Shown here in pieces: positions 24,007 through 34,400 of a stretch of 64,000 nt of DNA. Made by a program: the position numbers and the translations under genes. The notes under the pieces were generated by a model that saw nothing but the letters and a program-made list of their open reading frames with translations, was not told where the DNA came from and searched no databases. Origin of the DNA: Pinus tabuliformis (Eukaryota; Streptophyta; Pinopsida; Pinales; Pinaceae); the NCBI GenBank assembly GCA_031772625.1, contig CM062820.1:1075145369-1075209368 (forward strand), given 5' to 3'. Position 1 is the stretch's first letter. Each line of letters opens with the position of its first letter.

Positions 24007-24628
24007 TTATTCGATTCCATATTTAACGAGTAGATACTTGTTCTCAGCTCTATAGAAAATAACTTTTCTATCATACAAGTAAGGACATCCTAAAACAATT
24101 CCACATATATTCATAGGAACTATATCTAACTCAACCTCATCTACAAAAGCTGGCTCAAAAGAAAACTTAAGTTTGCGTTGTCTAGTCACTTGTAGTTGTG
24201 CCTTATCACTTAACCAACCTAATGGGTATGGTTTCTTGTGATGTGTTGTCAGTAATCCCAACTTCTTTACAATTTCTTCAAAAATTAAATTTACTTGTGA
24301 GCCACTATCAAACAAAGTATTAATCTTTTGATGCTTGGAAATAACTCGAATATGGAAAAGCTCATGTATTTTTCTCTCATTTTCTTCATCATTAATAGAT
24401 TGTGCAGAATTACTACTAGATGCTTCAGAATTCTTACCTTTTATACCTGTGGTTGCAATGGTTGTTTCATCTCCTGAGTCCGACCCCAAATCTTTCTGAA
24501 TAGCTGCAACAATCTTCTGCTTCTTGCCCTCGAACTTCCTAGGTCTCAGCTTCGGATGTAGAATCCAACAGTGCTCATCATCATGCCCATCCTTCTTACA
24601 GTGAGTGCATGAAGACTTGATTTTCTAT
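24007..24628 (-). pseudogene. Gypsy zinc knuckle and aspartic protease
   Basis: The open stretch carries the CCHC knuckle CTHCKKDGHDDEHCW near 24605-24560 and then the retropepsin-like protease with active site LFDSGSQVNLIF near 24320. The ILGCPYL-type motif reads VLGCPYL near 24090. A stop at 24007 separates protease from RT. This is the gag to pol junction of the same element. Confidence 0.9.
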
Positions 24629-25536
24629 GCAGTGTTGGCCTTCTTCTCTTTCCATTTATGTTTACTTTTCTCCTTATTATTGCTTGCAATGGGCTTGGAT
24701 GATCCTCCAACCTCTGGGTTCCCATTATTTCCTCTAGCTTCTAGATGCGTAGCTTGAACAAATACCTCATCTATACTAGTGGGATTAAACACGAGGATAG
24801 TGTGCCTCATGTAGCTATGTAGACCACCAATTTATTTCAACAGAGTCTCAGGTGTGTCTAATGAGATTCCTAGAATCAAAGCTCTCTTCCTAAATTCTTG
24901 GGTGTAACTTTGCACACTTTTCCCTTTCAATTGCCGAAGAGTTTGCCAGCTCATCATGGCTTGATACATGTAGGCCAATGGATATAATTGCTTTTTGATC
25001 GGAGAAACAAATTCACTCCAGATAGAAAGAGTCTTACCATGTCTCTTCATGTCAGCTTGGGTCCTGCCCCACCAAACCAAGGCAGTTCCCCCAAGGCGTA
25101 GGCTGGCCAGTTGAATCTTGCTCTTGTCTGAGTCGATACTCTACACTCTGTAATAAACATCAATTTGTCTGATCCAATTGTCCAGCTTTTCTGCATTCAA
25201 CTCTCCATCATATATTGGTAAATCAAATTTAACAACTTGTTTAATCAAAGATGGCTTCTTCTTATGTTCAAGGCTATTAGAAGGTGTGAGAAAGTTTTCT
25301 TCTTTCCCTTTGTCTTTTGAGTGGTCATGGAGGGGAGACTCTTCTTATCCTTTATCTTGTTTGGAGCCTGATGAATCTTCATCTTTATGTTTTCTAAAGT
25401 CCTTATACATTTCCTCTACCATGGATCTCATGGCCTGGAAACTATCTATAAATTCAGGGTCTGGGCCCACGTACCCTTCCTTCGACATTTTCTTCTGAGG
25501 ATAGACTCTCCCAATTTGAGGATTAGTTTCGGCCAA
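24625..25536 (-). pseudogene. Gypsy gag
   Basis: Starts near 25536 (MAETNPQIGRVY) with a charged N-terminal part (FRKHKDEDSSGSKQDKG). The retrotransposon gag domain follows: LPIYDGELNAEKLDNWIRQ, LRLGGTALVWWGRTQ and SVQSYTQEFRKRALILG, all classic Ty3/gypsy gag landmarks. Stops lie near 25345, 25145, 24830 and 24626. The frame leads into the zinc knuckle and protease to its left. Confidence 0.9.
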
Positions 25537-25619
25537 CTCTCCTTCTCCTAATTTGAGCTTTGATCTAGTTAGAATTCAACAGCTAAATCGAGCACAAGAT
25601 TGTCTAACCTTAACAACCT

Positions 25620-25634
25620 AGAGCTCTCATACCA
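25620..25634 (-). promoter_or_regulatory. Primer-binding site of gypsy element
   Basis: TGGTATGAGAGCTCT on the minus strand, two bases from the 5' LTR end. It resembles the methionine-tRNA site TGGTATCAGAGC with one change. Confidence 0.75.
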
Positions 25635-25636
25635 CT

Positions 25637-26985
25637 TGATCTGAAATCACCCCTAGGTGGCCTCAGGAAATTATTGAAGGTATTACAGACTCATGTGCTG
25701 GTGTGTGTGTCTATGTTATCTTAGGCAACAGATAGAAAAGATTGCAAAATACACAGACACTTGAAACAGTAAGAGATCACAGTAAGCAAACACAAACACA
25801 ACAAAATTTAATAAGGAGTTCACCCAATCCTCCTGGGCTACGTCTCCTAGTCCAGCCTTCAGTGGTGGCCTTTTTATTATGTCTTTGAAATGGAGTCTTA
25901 CAATAAGGAGCTCAATCTGAGTCTCACTTGAAAGAGGATTATCAGTAGGATGGCACCTGGGATTCCCAAGTCCTTAGAGTTCACAGACTCCCCTTACCGA
26001 ATTTCGACCTCAATTGGTCTCTGCTTGCTCGATGCTGCCCTTACTATGATGGTCAACTCAACTTCTCTATTCTCTACAATTTTGCCTCTTTTTCTGTGTC
26101 TCTCGGCCTTCGACTTCTTCACTGCTTCACTACTTCTGTTAGCTCATAGCTTTAAAACCAGTTCATTCCTCCCACTGTTCATTTCTGCTTCGTGGCTCTT
26201 TGGATCACCTGCCTCTGTCCGTTGGGACTCCTCTTCCCTACATCATCGCTGTGTAATGCTTCGCAAAGAGGTGGCCACCTGTCTCTTTGCGAACTGAGTG
26301 TCAGTTCTTCCTGAACGATCGTTTTTTCTGTTATTTCCCAGATGCATGTGAAACAGATCCTTCTGTCGACTCATTGGTCAAATCGGACTTCAAATCTTAT
26401 GCACCGAATTTTATTTCTTCCTTTAGTCCGGTCATCCATCGGGTTGAACCTCCACCATTGATCTGGAGCCCCTATATCCCACGGTCTTCGCTTATATCGC
26501 ACGGTTGAGTTGCTCCACAGTTTCCCCGTGATGTAAGCAGTTTTTCTCTCTCCTCCGCCAGACACACGTCACTCGGTGTATGGAATCGCTTGGTCCTTGG
26601 CCAAACGCACTTACCTCTCGAAATGCCTCCAATATTCTGCCGGTTTTGAATGCGGGACCTGCCTTGTCGGTTTTAGTGCTTTCCCATGGTTTTCCAGTTT
26701 CCCTTGTGAGCGAGCGCTCGGGGCTTTTCCTTTTCGAGGGGTTCTGAATCGCGTATTAGAAACAACCTCCATTTCTGGCTCTGAGCTTCCCAATTGCCAT
26801 TTTTGCACCATGCATGGTCTCCATGGGCCAACGGTCAGCGTGCTTTGACCGAAGATCCTCGTTGTTCCGTGCTGGCTGCAACTTACCATTATTTAGAGGT
26901 TATTTATGATAGCTATAAGATTTTCTTGAATTCTGTCATTCATTCTAAACAATCATGGAATTGTTTGAGGATCCAATTCAGATCA
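25637..26985 (-). repeat. 5' LTR of gypsy element (right on plus strand)
   Basis: Direct repeat of 19608-20959 with the same ends; TGATCTGAAATCACCCC on the plus strand, GATCCAATTCAGATCA at the right. Confidence 0.93.
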
Positions 26986-26990
26986 CTCAA

Positions 26991-27462
26991 AGCGTTGATT
27001 GAAGGAGTCAAGTCTAGAGAAGCCTAGATCTGTCTGCAGAGTGAGGGCAACCAGAAGAATAAGATGGTATTCTAAACCCATGGGTTTAGTTGTAAACCAA
27101 TGGAGTTGAGTGTGGATCTTGTAAAAGAATTTATTCCATAATCCCAGCGAGCCTAGTTGAGTTGACTAGGGCTCAAGGAGACATAACCCAAGATATCAGG
27201 GTGAACTCCATATTAAATTGCTGTTATGTGTGATTGCTTATTGCTACATTGTATTTGCTGTTATATGTTTTTACATTAGTTTAAGCAAATCAACTTAAAG
27301 CACATAAATAGTTTGGAACAAACACAAGCATACACCTATTTTCAAGCACTTTTTAATTCTTCAATTGGTTAATCATAAGGTCTTGGAAATATTTAAGCTT
27401 TGGAAGTGGGAGAGGTTCTTGTAAGCTTGACAAAAAGCCTTTAGTGCCTCATTTTCAGATCA
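26991..27462 (+). repeat. 3' LTR of level 2, last segment
   Basis: Matches about 8434-8914 of the 5' LTR and ends in TTTTCAGATCA. It is followed by the right target duplication TTTAT and the rest of the level 1 LTR. Confidence 0.92.
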
Positions 27463-27568
27463 TTTATAGTACATTCATATGACCTTTTGTTTCATATTTT
27501 AAGGTCTCTTGGAATTCCTTAGACTATTCAGCTTCCACATCAACCCTTAGAGGATTAGGTGTCCAAAA
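27463..27568 (-). repeat. Level 1 left (3') LTR, second part
   Basis: Matches 31381-31486 after the TTTAT duplication. The purine tract of the minus-strand element (AAGGGGGGAAA) begins right beside it on the minus strand. Confidence 0.9.
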
Positions 27569-27684
27569 TTTCCCCCCTTAATCCTAAGGGTTATGTATGA
27601 CTCCAAGAAGAGAGCTGTAATACAAAATGTGAAAAAATGCATGGCAACACTAGGATGAATGTGCCATGTGAAATGTGGGTATAA

Positions 27685-28010
27685 GGGGCGGTGGTTTAAG
27701 GATGACACTAACACTGGAACACTTAGTGCAGTTCCCAGAACTCTTCCAATTCTGGCATGAAGCTGAGGTCTTCTGCTAGAGGAAGTGCTCCTAATATTTT
27801 GAAGAGGGAAACCTTAAACCTTGAAAGGGAGGTCTCACCTCGCATAAAAGGGAGAACCTCAACCTGAAAAGGGAGGTCTCAACCTGTGATGGTTTAAGGA
27901 TGACCAACAACTTTGGAATGCTTAATGCAATTCCTGGAACTCTTCTAAAACTCGCAGGAAGCTGAAGTCTTCTGCTAAAGGAAGTGTCCCCAATTCTTTA
28001 AAGAGGTATC
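27685..28010 (-). repeat. Duplicated segment in level 1 interior
   Basis: Two imperfect copies of about 120 bp, at about 27689-27805 and 27890-28007, share GGTTTAAGGATGAC, GAAGCTGAAGTCTTCTGCTA and GAGGAAGTG phrases. The spacer repeats AAAGGGAGGTCTCA. No coding function is seen. Confidence 0.75.
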
Positions 28011-28123
28011 ACTGACTGAAGGCATGCTTAGGGGCATATTGTCTCTCGCAACAACTTTGAATCTGGTATAGCACGTTGTGGCTCAGGCTTGCTTGATGTG
28101 GCTTTAAAGATTGTAGATGACCA

Positions 28124-28987
28124 TCACTTCCCCCCCGTGTCAGACACAAGGTAAGATGATGGAGAACCCTCAACTGCAAGACTGTTCAATACTCTAGAAA
28201 AAGTTCGGACATATGACTGAAATATCTTCTTAGCTGTTGATGCCCATTGCCAAGAAGCAATCCATCCAAGATGAATCTTTGTTCTTGCAGGAGGTTTATT
28301 TCTAAAGCATCTGTTTGAAGAATGAATGGTTTTATGACAATGCTTACATGGATGAATATCAAAACAATGATCTTCCATATGGCCAACTCGGTCACAGTGT
28401 TGGAATTTAACAACTTGTTGTGGCTGATGTGGAAGAGGAGCAGAATCTGGAACAACTGAAGGTGGAGTGTCATGAAGGAATCCAACACTCTGAAACTGAA
28501 TGGGCTTTGAGTAATCTCGAATATGAAAGGAAACCTCCTTGTCATATCCAAGACCAGTTTTGTGCTTGTTATGGACAAGCTCTTCCCAAGGTCTAATGAT
28601 GGGCTTGGGAACTACAAACTAAACTTCTGCATCTGCATGTACAACTGCTGCTTCATTGGGTAGTAAATCTGAATGAACTTCAACAATATTGAATTGCTAT
28701 TGATGGGTGGTTGTCTCAATGTTCTGAACAAAAATAGGTTCAAAATGATGTCTATTTTGATGTAGCTCTTGTTGCTGGAATTGAGATTTGAGCTGCAAAA
28801 AAACAATTTTCTCATGTGCATTTTGCAAACAAATTTTAATACCAGAAAGCGTATTAGACCTAATTTTTACCATTCCATCAATAGTGGAATGAATTAGGAG
28901 ATTTAAAAACTCTAATGTATCATCAATTCTAGCCATTGTCTCAGCAAAGAAATGAAGGCTCAACAGTCTTAGTGGAGATTGTAGCAA
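28124..28987 (-). pseudogene. Level 1 gag-like protein with CCHC knuckles
   Basis: One frame from 28987 leftward to 28124, broken by stops at about 28697-28699 and 28619-28621. The N-terminal part is helical and hydrophobic (ARIDDTLEFLNLLIHSTIDG). The middle holds HKTGLGYDKEVSFHIRDYSKP, a GLGY motif as in G-patch-like proteins. Two adjacent knuckles follow: a damaged one (FQHCDRVGHMEDHC, first Cys lost) and an intact CX2CX4HX4C (CKHCHKTIHSSNRC, near 28345-28305). This resembles the layout of the level 2 gag-like protein. No protease or polymerase follows before the 3' LTR. Known role of such proteins is RNA binding and particle formation; the rest is inference. Confidence 0.7.
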
Positions 28988-29159
28988 GGCTAGACAAACC
29001 GTAATGGGGTGCTTCTTAGGTACAAAGTCTAATACTAGAATGAGAAAATCAGGAAAATGATATTTTTATTCAAGCACTTTGTTCAATGGCTAAAACTATA
29101 GCCACCAAATATGTCTTAGATCACTATGCCTGTTGAAAAAGTCACGAGAATACTGTCCA

Positions 29160-29526
29160 CCTGTTCAGGGAGTGCATGCCATAGCCTTTATGGTGGAGTT
29201 GTAAAATGGATGATGGGAAAGGAAACCGATGGAAGTGACAACATTGTTGTTCAGCTTGCAACTGAGAAACATTGGGAGGATCTTGTCATTTTGATTGCTG
29301 TGGTAAGCTCACGTGAGAAGGAAACAAGCAACACAACTGGCATGAGTCAAAGTGTTGAAACTAGTGAGCTTCTTCGCCAAAGATCACAAGAAGTGGTTCC
29401 GAAGTGAATTTTGCAAATGGAAGAAGCAATTGCAAATCATGATTTTGGATCCTTTGTGAAGATTACTTGTGCAAACAGTAACCAATTCCATGCAGTTTAC
29501 CTTGACACATCTCCTCCAATTTTCTA
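29160..29526 (+). pseudogene. MVD: Mevalonate diphosphate decarboxylase fragment, intronless
   Basis: About 120 contiguous codons match the GHMP-kinase-family enzyme MVD, the last step to isopentenyl diphosphate in the cytosolic mevalonate pathway. Landmarks are [11 protein letters not shown] (the conserved GSGSACRSLYGG substrate loop), [28 protein letters not shown] and [17 protein letters not shown] at about 29404 replaces an expected Arg codon (probably CGA to TGA). Both ends of the enzyme are missing and no intron interrupts the match, so it derives from processed RNA or a small exon block. It lies in antisense orientation inside the level 1 LTR element. Confidence 0.88.
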
Positions 29527-29807
29527 ATAGGAGAGTTGCAGGCCAATTCCAACAGCGGGGACACTCACTCTTCCCTCGCCGTGGAGACTCCAGTTGCATC
29601 CTCTATGAATTAAACTGTGAACGTCACAAGATCATCTCCCTGGCTCTTATTCGAGTGCAATCATGGATAAATTCTCACAAGCAAGGAGAACTACGGAGAC
29701 TGGGCATGCACAAGGGTGCAAAGGCATATAATTTATCAACGGAAGTTCAACGCTTCATTCTAAGAATTAATCAATGTGTGGAGACCTTTTATTTCAACCC
29801 ATGAACA
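29527..29807 (+). other. Unidentified open stretch between MVD and eIF2A pieces
   Basis: Immediately after the MVD match ends, about 90 codons stay open to TAA-like end at 29804 (GQFQQRGHSLFPRRGDSS at the start, RLGMHKGAKAYNLST later). I do not recognise it. Its position between two captured gene pieces, in the same orientation, makes a third captured piece possible. It could also be chance. Confidence 0.35.
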
Positions 29808-29959
29808 TGGACTTCAACACATAGTGAATCACATACTATGAATCAAACATGCATACTATGAACTGAATCACACCTTTCTACTGCCTGTCATTCATTCCAT
29901 TCTGTTCTAGAATGTACCAATGCCTCAAACCAATGCCATTCTGTTGATACACGGAATCA

Positions 29960-31063
29960 TCTTTTTTTTAACCTCTGATACTATTGCAATTCTCTTGGAA
30001 TGGATTCTTGCAAGGCTGATTCTCTTGGAATAAGATCCGCCTTCCTGGAATAGCTGGTTTGCAACTTGCTACAGCTTCTCCAACATATTTTGCGGCATAT
30101 ATTCCTGAATCAAAGGGAATACTAGCCAGCATTTAGATATTTAAGCGAGAGGATGTTGGCCTAGCCTAGCCTGTAGCTCGACGAAGCTTTTTTTTAGTGT
30201 TCCAATGTCCAGTTAATTTGGAACCATGGATCGACTGGATTGTTGGTTATTGCACAGTCTGATGTTGACAAAAGAAATCAAAGTTACTATGGGGAGTCCA
30301 GATTACATTACTTGACGACTGATGGGAGTCATGAAGGGCTTGTGCCTCTCCATAAGGAGGGACCTGTCCATGATGTTAAGTGGTCTCCTTTAGGAACTGA
30401 ATTTGCAGTGGTTTACGGATTCATGCCTGCAAGAGCAATGTTGTTCGACAAAAAGTGCAATCCTCTCTTTGATTTTGGAACAGGCCCTTACAATACACTC
30501 AGATGGAACCCTCATGGAAAACTTTTATGCATAGCAGGTTTTGGTAATTTACCTGGCAAAATGGCATTTTGGGATTGTTCTGCTAAAAAGTTGCTTGGAA
30601 GTTCAAAGGCTGAATGGTCAGTCACAAGTGAATGGTCACCTGATGGACGATATTTTATGACAACAACAACGGCTCCCCGGTTGCAAGTGGACAATGGGAT
30701 CAAGATATTTTCTTATAATGGATCACTATACTTCAAGAAGATGTTTGACAAACTATATCAGGCAGAGTGGCGCCCAACAGAGTCCATGATATATGGAGAT
30801 CTTCCAGAGTTAGTAGAGCAAGTAAAGGAAAATCTGGGGATTGAGACAACTAATGGGACAACTAATGCAACCTCCAAAACCTCAAATCAAGTTCCAAATA
30901 TTGTTGTCGTTGCACCAAAACCTGCAGCATATCAACCACCCCATGCTAAAATTGCCTCTGCACCAAAACCTGCATCATATGAGCCACCCCATGCTAAAAG
31001 CGCTATGGCTGTTAATGCTCAGATTTTTGGCGAGACAAATTCTTCCCAAGAGACAGTATTCGT
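29960..31063 (+). pseudogene. EIF2A: eIF2A fragment, intronless
   Basis: The long open part (30240-31085) matches the beta-propeller of eukaryotic initiation factor 2A: DVDKRNQSYYGESRLHYLTT, EFAVVYGFMPARAMLFDKK, GTGPYNTLRWNPHGKLLC, EWSVTSEWSPDGRYFMTTTT, DNGIKIFSYNGSLYFKKMFD, then the Pro-rich linker and AVNAQIFGE. The match continues upstream through frameshifts and stops: LPGIAGLQLATAS near 30040, IPESKGILAS near 30100 and PVARRSFF near 30170. Two CAG to TAG changes and an extra T in the run at 30188-30195 break the frame. The T-run followed by AG looks like a splice acceptor but is not, because homology crosses it. Start and C-terminus are missing and no intron is seen, so it is a processed piece carried antisense in the level 1 element. 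eIF2A normally helps non-canonical translation initiation. Confidence 0.92.
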
Positions 31064-31290
31064 GATTTCCCACAGACAGATGTAGAAGGTAAATGGTCAC
31101 AGAACAGTGCACACAGAAATGACAGGTGCGTTTCTGCAAGAAGATGTAATTGTGTAGGGAGCTGCTACAGAACTGGGTAGAGATCGTAGCTACAATTTAG
31201 CTGACAACATATTCATGAAATGCAAGACTAACATGCACAGAGAGGTCACAAAATTAGTGGCTCATATTTGGGCAGGGTAGGAGTATGCCT

Positions 31291-31302
31291 GCTCTGATAC
31301 CA
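31291..31302 (-). promoter_or_regulatory. Primer-binding site of level 1 element
   Basis: GCTCTGATACCA on the plus strand, which is TGGTATCAGAGC on the minus strand, touching the right LTR. This fixes the minus orientation of level 1. Confidence 0.92.
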
Positions 31303-31486
31303 TGTTAAACATATACATGGCAGAAACAGAAGATGAATGATAAGCATGAGAGAGTATCTATTATTAACAAATGATATACATTTATAGTACATTCATATGA
31401 CCTTTGGTTTCATATTCCAAGGTCTCTTGGACTTCCTTAGACTATTTAGCTTCCACACCAACCCTTAGAGGATTAGTTGTCCAACA
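31303..31486 (-). repeat. Level 1 right (5') LTR
   Basis: 184 bp, TGTTAAACATATAC to TGTCCAACA, intact. It shows what the level 2 target site looked like before insertion (ATACATTTATAGTACATTC). It is followed by AAAAG, the target duplication. Confidence 0.93.
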
Positions 31487-31491
31487 AAAAG

Positions 31492-34400
31492 GACCTAACG
31501 ACAAAACACAAAGAAACTCATAAATTCTGATTCTAAGGGCTGGCTTGACATACTCGAGAAGAACATTGATTACATAGGAAAAGGAATGCAAAGAATGGGC
31601 GCTAAAAATAGAGATAATTTTCCGGCCAAGGATTCGTGCACATTTCTTCTTGGGATTTTTCTTGGCTTTTTTTTCCTGACGGCTGATACTCGTTGCTCTA
31701 GAATGTGTGGGAGATCCCATTTTAGATGGATGGGAGCTCTCACATGTTTCAGAGAAAGGGATTTTTCTTGGGCTTTTTTTTCCTGACAGCTGGTACTCGT
31801 TGCTCTAGAATGTGTGGGAGATCCCATCTTAGATGGATGGGAGCTCCCACATGTTCCAGAGAAAAGTTTCCAAGAGAAACAAGTACTAGAAACTCCTAAT
31901 TCTAAACTGAAATGCTCCCGTAAAGCTCCAACTTCCTTGCAAAACATCCCAACTATTTTGAAGCGTTTCTTACATCTCCCAAGCTCCGAGGAGCCTAGGA
32001 GCCTAGGGTACTTTCTCTCCAATGGGCAGTACCAGTGCAACATTGATGATGCCAAATGAGGTGAGAGGTCACTTATATTTATACAAGTAGATGAGGGTGA
32101 AGTGACATGTCTCTTGGGCTTCATGACCCTACATGATGATGTGGCCCACCTTGACAATTTACTCATGTGTGGGCATAAATTCAAAAATACATTTTCGCTT
32201 GTCCAAATTTGATGGTCTTTAGGTCTATTTTGGTCCTCTCCGAAAGAGGAATTCAATGCAATAATCATATCCATCAAATGAGTTGTCCAATAGTGGAATT
32301 TGGCACTAATTTCTAATTTTAACAGTGAGGCTATGGGCTTTGAGGATGCAAAGTGTAAATAATCAATGATCATACCAATAGCTTCATTCCTCCATGAACA
32401 CAACCCATCATTAGAACACTAGATGAAAACATTTCATTACAATAAAGTAGGAAAAAGTTATAATAATTATCCCTCCCTCTAAAATAAGCTTGTTGTTGAT
32501 GTTGTTAATAAAATCCCAAAAGGAGGCCCCTTCAAGCTTATGAAACTAGCATGAGGTAGACTTGAAGATGGAAACAAAGAGAGATTTTGACACATTCTTT
32601 CATCTTTGAAAACTTTATCTTCAACTCTATAACAACAGAGAGTAGATGTTTATGGTTGTATTTAAAATAATTCAGGCTTTGAGAAAGGGGGTCACACTGG
32701 GTGAGTTGAGGTGCATGAAAGCCAGCCCCTCAAACTTCTTTCTTTAAGTCTGCTAAGAAAAGTTATCATTGACATCACCATCATCTCAATCATCTTCCCA
32801 CTTTTGCAAAGCATCTTTCTCCTCTTCCTTATCAAACCACACTTCATTATCAAATTCCTCATATTCACCATTGTCTTTGACAAGATCCATCTTGAGCTCT
32901 TCACGGACCTCATTGAGTGCATTTTCTAGGAGCAAACGTTGCCATCGTCAATGAAAACACCTTCCTTAACAATAGATGATGTTTTTTGTTTAACACATTT
33001 TGAACTAAGTTACACTTCATTAAATGGAGATAAGCCACTAAATATAACCATGCAAATATGTTTGGTTTCTATGTTTCAACATTAAGCCACCTTTGAGAGG
33101 AAAGAGGCTTCTCCCACAATCGTTGGAAGAAAACCACATTTTTTTCTCCACTTACATCTACTCTTCCACCACTTAAAAGGCTGAGTGTTCCTTTAGTAAA
33201 GGTAGTCAAAATAACAATTTCCAAAGCAATAGATTCATGAGGCATGCCCTATTGTTAGCAGACTTAGCCTTCCCCTAATTAGTGCACTCAGAAGTTTCAT
33301 TTTGCACTCCAAAGTTGCACTCCAAAGCTATGCCTCAGGCCTCTAGAGTTTTAGTGTTTAGAATAGATTTACAGTAGTCCCACCAGTGTATGCAATCTCT
33401 AGAAGGTAGACATTTCATCCTCCTACCAATCTCTCCAAATCTCTATTGGTAACCATCCTTTCAAATTTCCTCTTCATTACTCATGTTTAGCCTAGAGTTG
33501 ATCAATCGTTCAACCATAGGTGATGGTATCTTTAGGAACCGAGTTTTTTGGTCACATATTAGGGTTAGGTATTATGCATTACAAACCTCATAACGTGTAG
33601 GTATTCGATTATACATTGGCTATTTTGTTGCTTTCGATTCAACTTCGGTTAGATAATGTTTTCCATGGTGCTCTCTACACAGCGAGGGTTTTGCCCGTAG
33701 AAACTAACCACCATTATTATGAAACGGATAACCTACCCTGAATTTGCTTCAATATCTTCCCTGCAATCTTTCTCGTACTTAGCATACCTTTATAAACCCT
33801 TTTGCATACTCAAACCTTTCACTGGGCACATCCTTATGCTACGCAATGATGTTAATACAAAATTGTATTCCATTTTCCAATATAAACCCCATAATCGATT
33901 AAGAAAACAACATCTTTTGCAATCAGATCAATACGAATGAATGCTCTGAACGTAGACACGTTGAGCAAAATTGAGTTGATAGAACTTAAATAAGAATTGG
34001 CTCATGATAAAAATAAAGTGCCAATCTGCCATTAAGTTGACTTCAAAAGGGACTTCTTAAAGTGAATAGATTGATGTAATTTGACATCAAACTTGGTTTC
34101 AATTCCAACCATCACAATCCCATATACCTGTAGTAAATTCTAATAATTTCAATATAAAAGGAATTTTACTTGCATCAATCTTTCAATAGCCAAGAATACC
34201 AGCAGCTACCTTGCAGTTTGAAGCTATATACAAGTGGTACATATATTTACACAGGTTTGGGTGGCTTCACTGTCGGGTAGATCATTAGAAATAAGTGTGG
34301 AAAATCAGCTCCATCAATATTGATATGAGATTTAGACCTTGGCTAATACAAATCTTTACATTTCGGACAATAAATCTTCACAGTGCCCTATCGAGGAATG

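Larger units (their letters stand above)
19608..26985 (-). mobile_element. Level 3b: Ty3/gypsy element, chromovirus-like
   Basis: The LTRs are 19608-20959 and 25637-26985 (about 1350 bp each), with TG and CA ends. Target duplications are CTCAG (19603-19607) and CTCAA (26986-26990). On the minus strand the primer-binding site TGGTATGAGAGCTCT (25620-25634) follows the right LTR, and a purine tract (GTGGGAAGACCA) precedes the left one. Gene order is gag, protease, RT, RNase H, integrase, then a chromodomain-like end, which is the Ty3/gypsy order. Around ten stops break the frame, so it is dead. It is independent of Copia 2, 64 bp away in the same host LTR. Confidence 0.95.
6927..27462 (+). mobile_element. 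Level 2: non-autonomous LTR element with gag-like gene only
   Basis: The termini are TGATCCAAAATGG and TTTTCAGATCA, flanked by TTTAT at 6922-6926 and 27463-27467. The uninterrupted site is preserved in the other LTR of level 1 near 31380. The 5' LTR is 6927-8914 (1988 bp). The 3' LTR is 11391-27462, which comes to about 1963 bp once the two nested insertions and their duplications are removed. Internal DNA is only about 2.5 kb and codes for one gag-like protein (9292-10474). This fits the class called large terminal-repeat elements with only a GAG domain (TR-GAG / LARD). Pre-insertion length is about 6.4 kb. Confidence 0.9.
6844..31486 (-). mobile_element. Level 1: short-LTR, gag-only element with captured gene pieces
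   Basis: The LTRs are 184 bp each: 31303-31486 intact, and 6844-6926 joined to 27468-27568 after removing the level 2 insertion. They begin TGTTAAACATATAC and end in CCAACA or CCAAAA. The flanks carry the 5-bp duplication AAAAG at 6839-6843 and 31487-31491. Orientation is minus: the primer-binding site is the complement of GCTCTGATACCA at 31291-31302, directly beside the right LTR, and a polypurine tract (AAGGGGGGAAA on the minus strand) lies beside the left LTR near 27571-27580. Without insertions it is about 4.1 kb. Inside are a gag-like frame (28124-28987) and antisense MVD and eIF2A pieces; no protease, integrase or RT is seen. It would have depended on another element's enzymes. Confidence 0.85.

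Noticed and set aside
30185-30200. Splice-acceptor-like T-run plus AG before the eIF2A frame
   Set aside because: eIF2A homology continues upstream of it (ARRSFF, PESKG, LPGIAG motifs), so it is a coding T-run with an extra T, not an intron end.
30240-31085. eIF2A frame as a working gene
   Set aside because: The protein start and C-terminus are missing, there are stops and frameshifts upstream, and it lies inside an LTR element.
31570-32403. 277-codon minus-strand open frame
   Set aside because: It crosses a tandem duplication, has no domain and shows protein-level repeats that come only from the DNA repeat.
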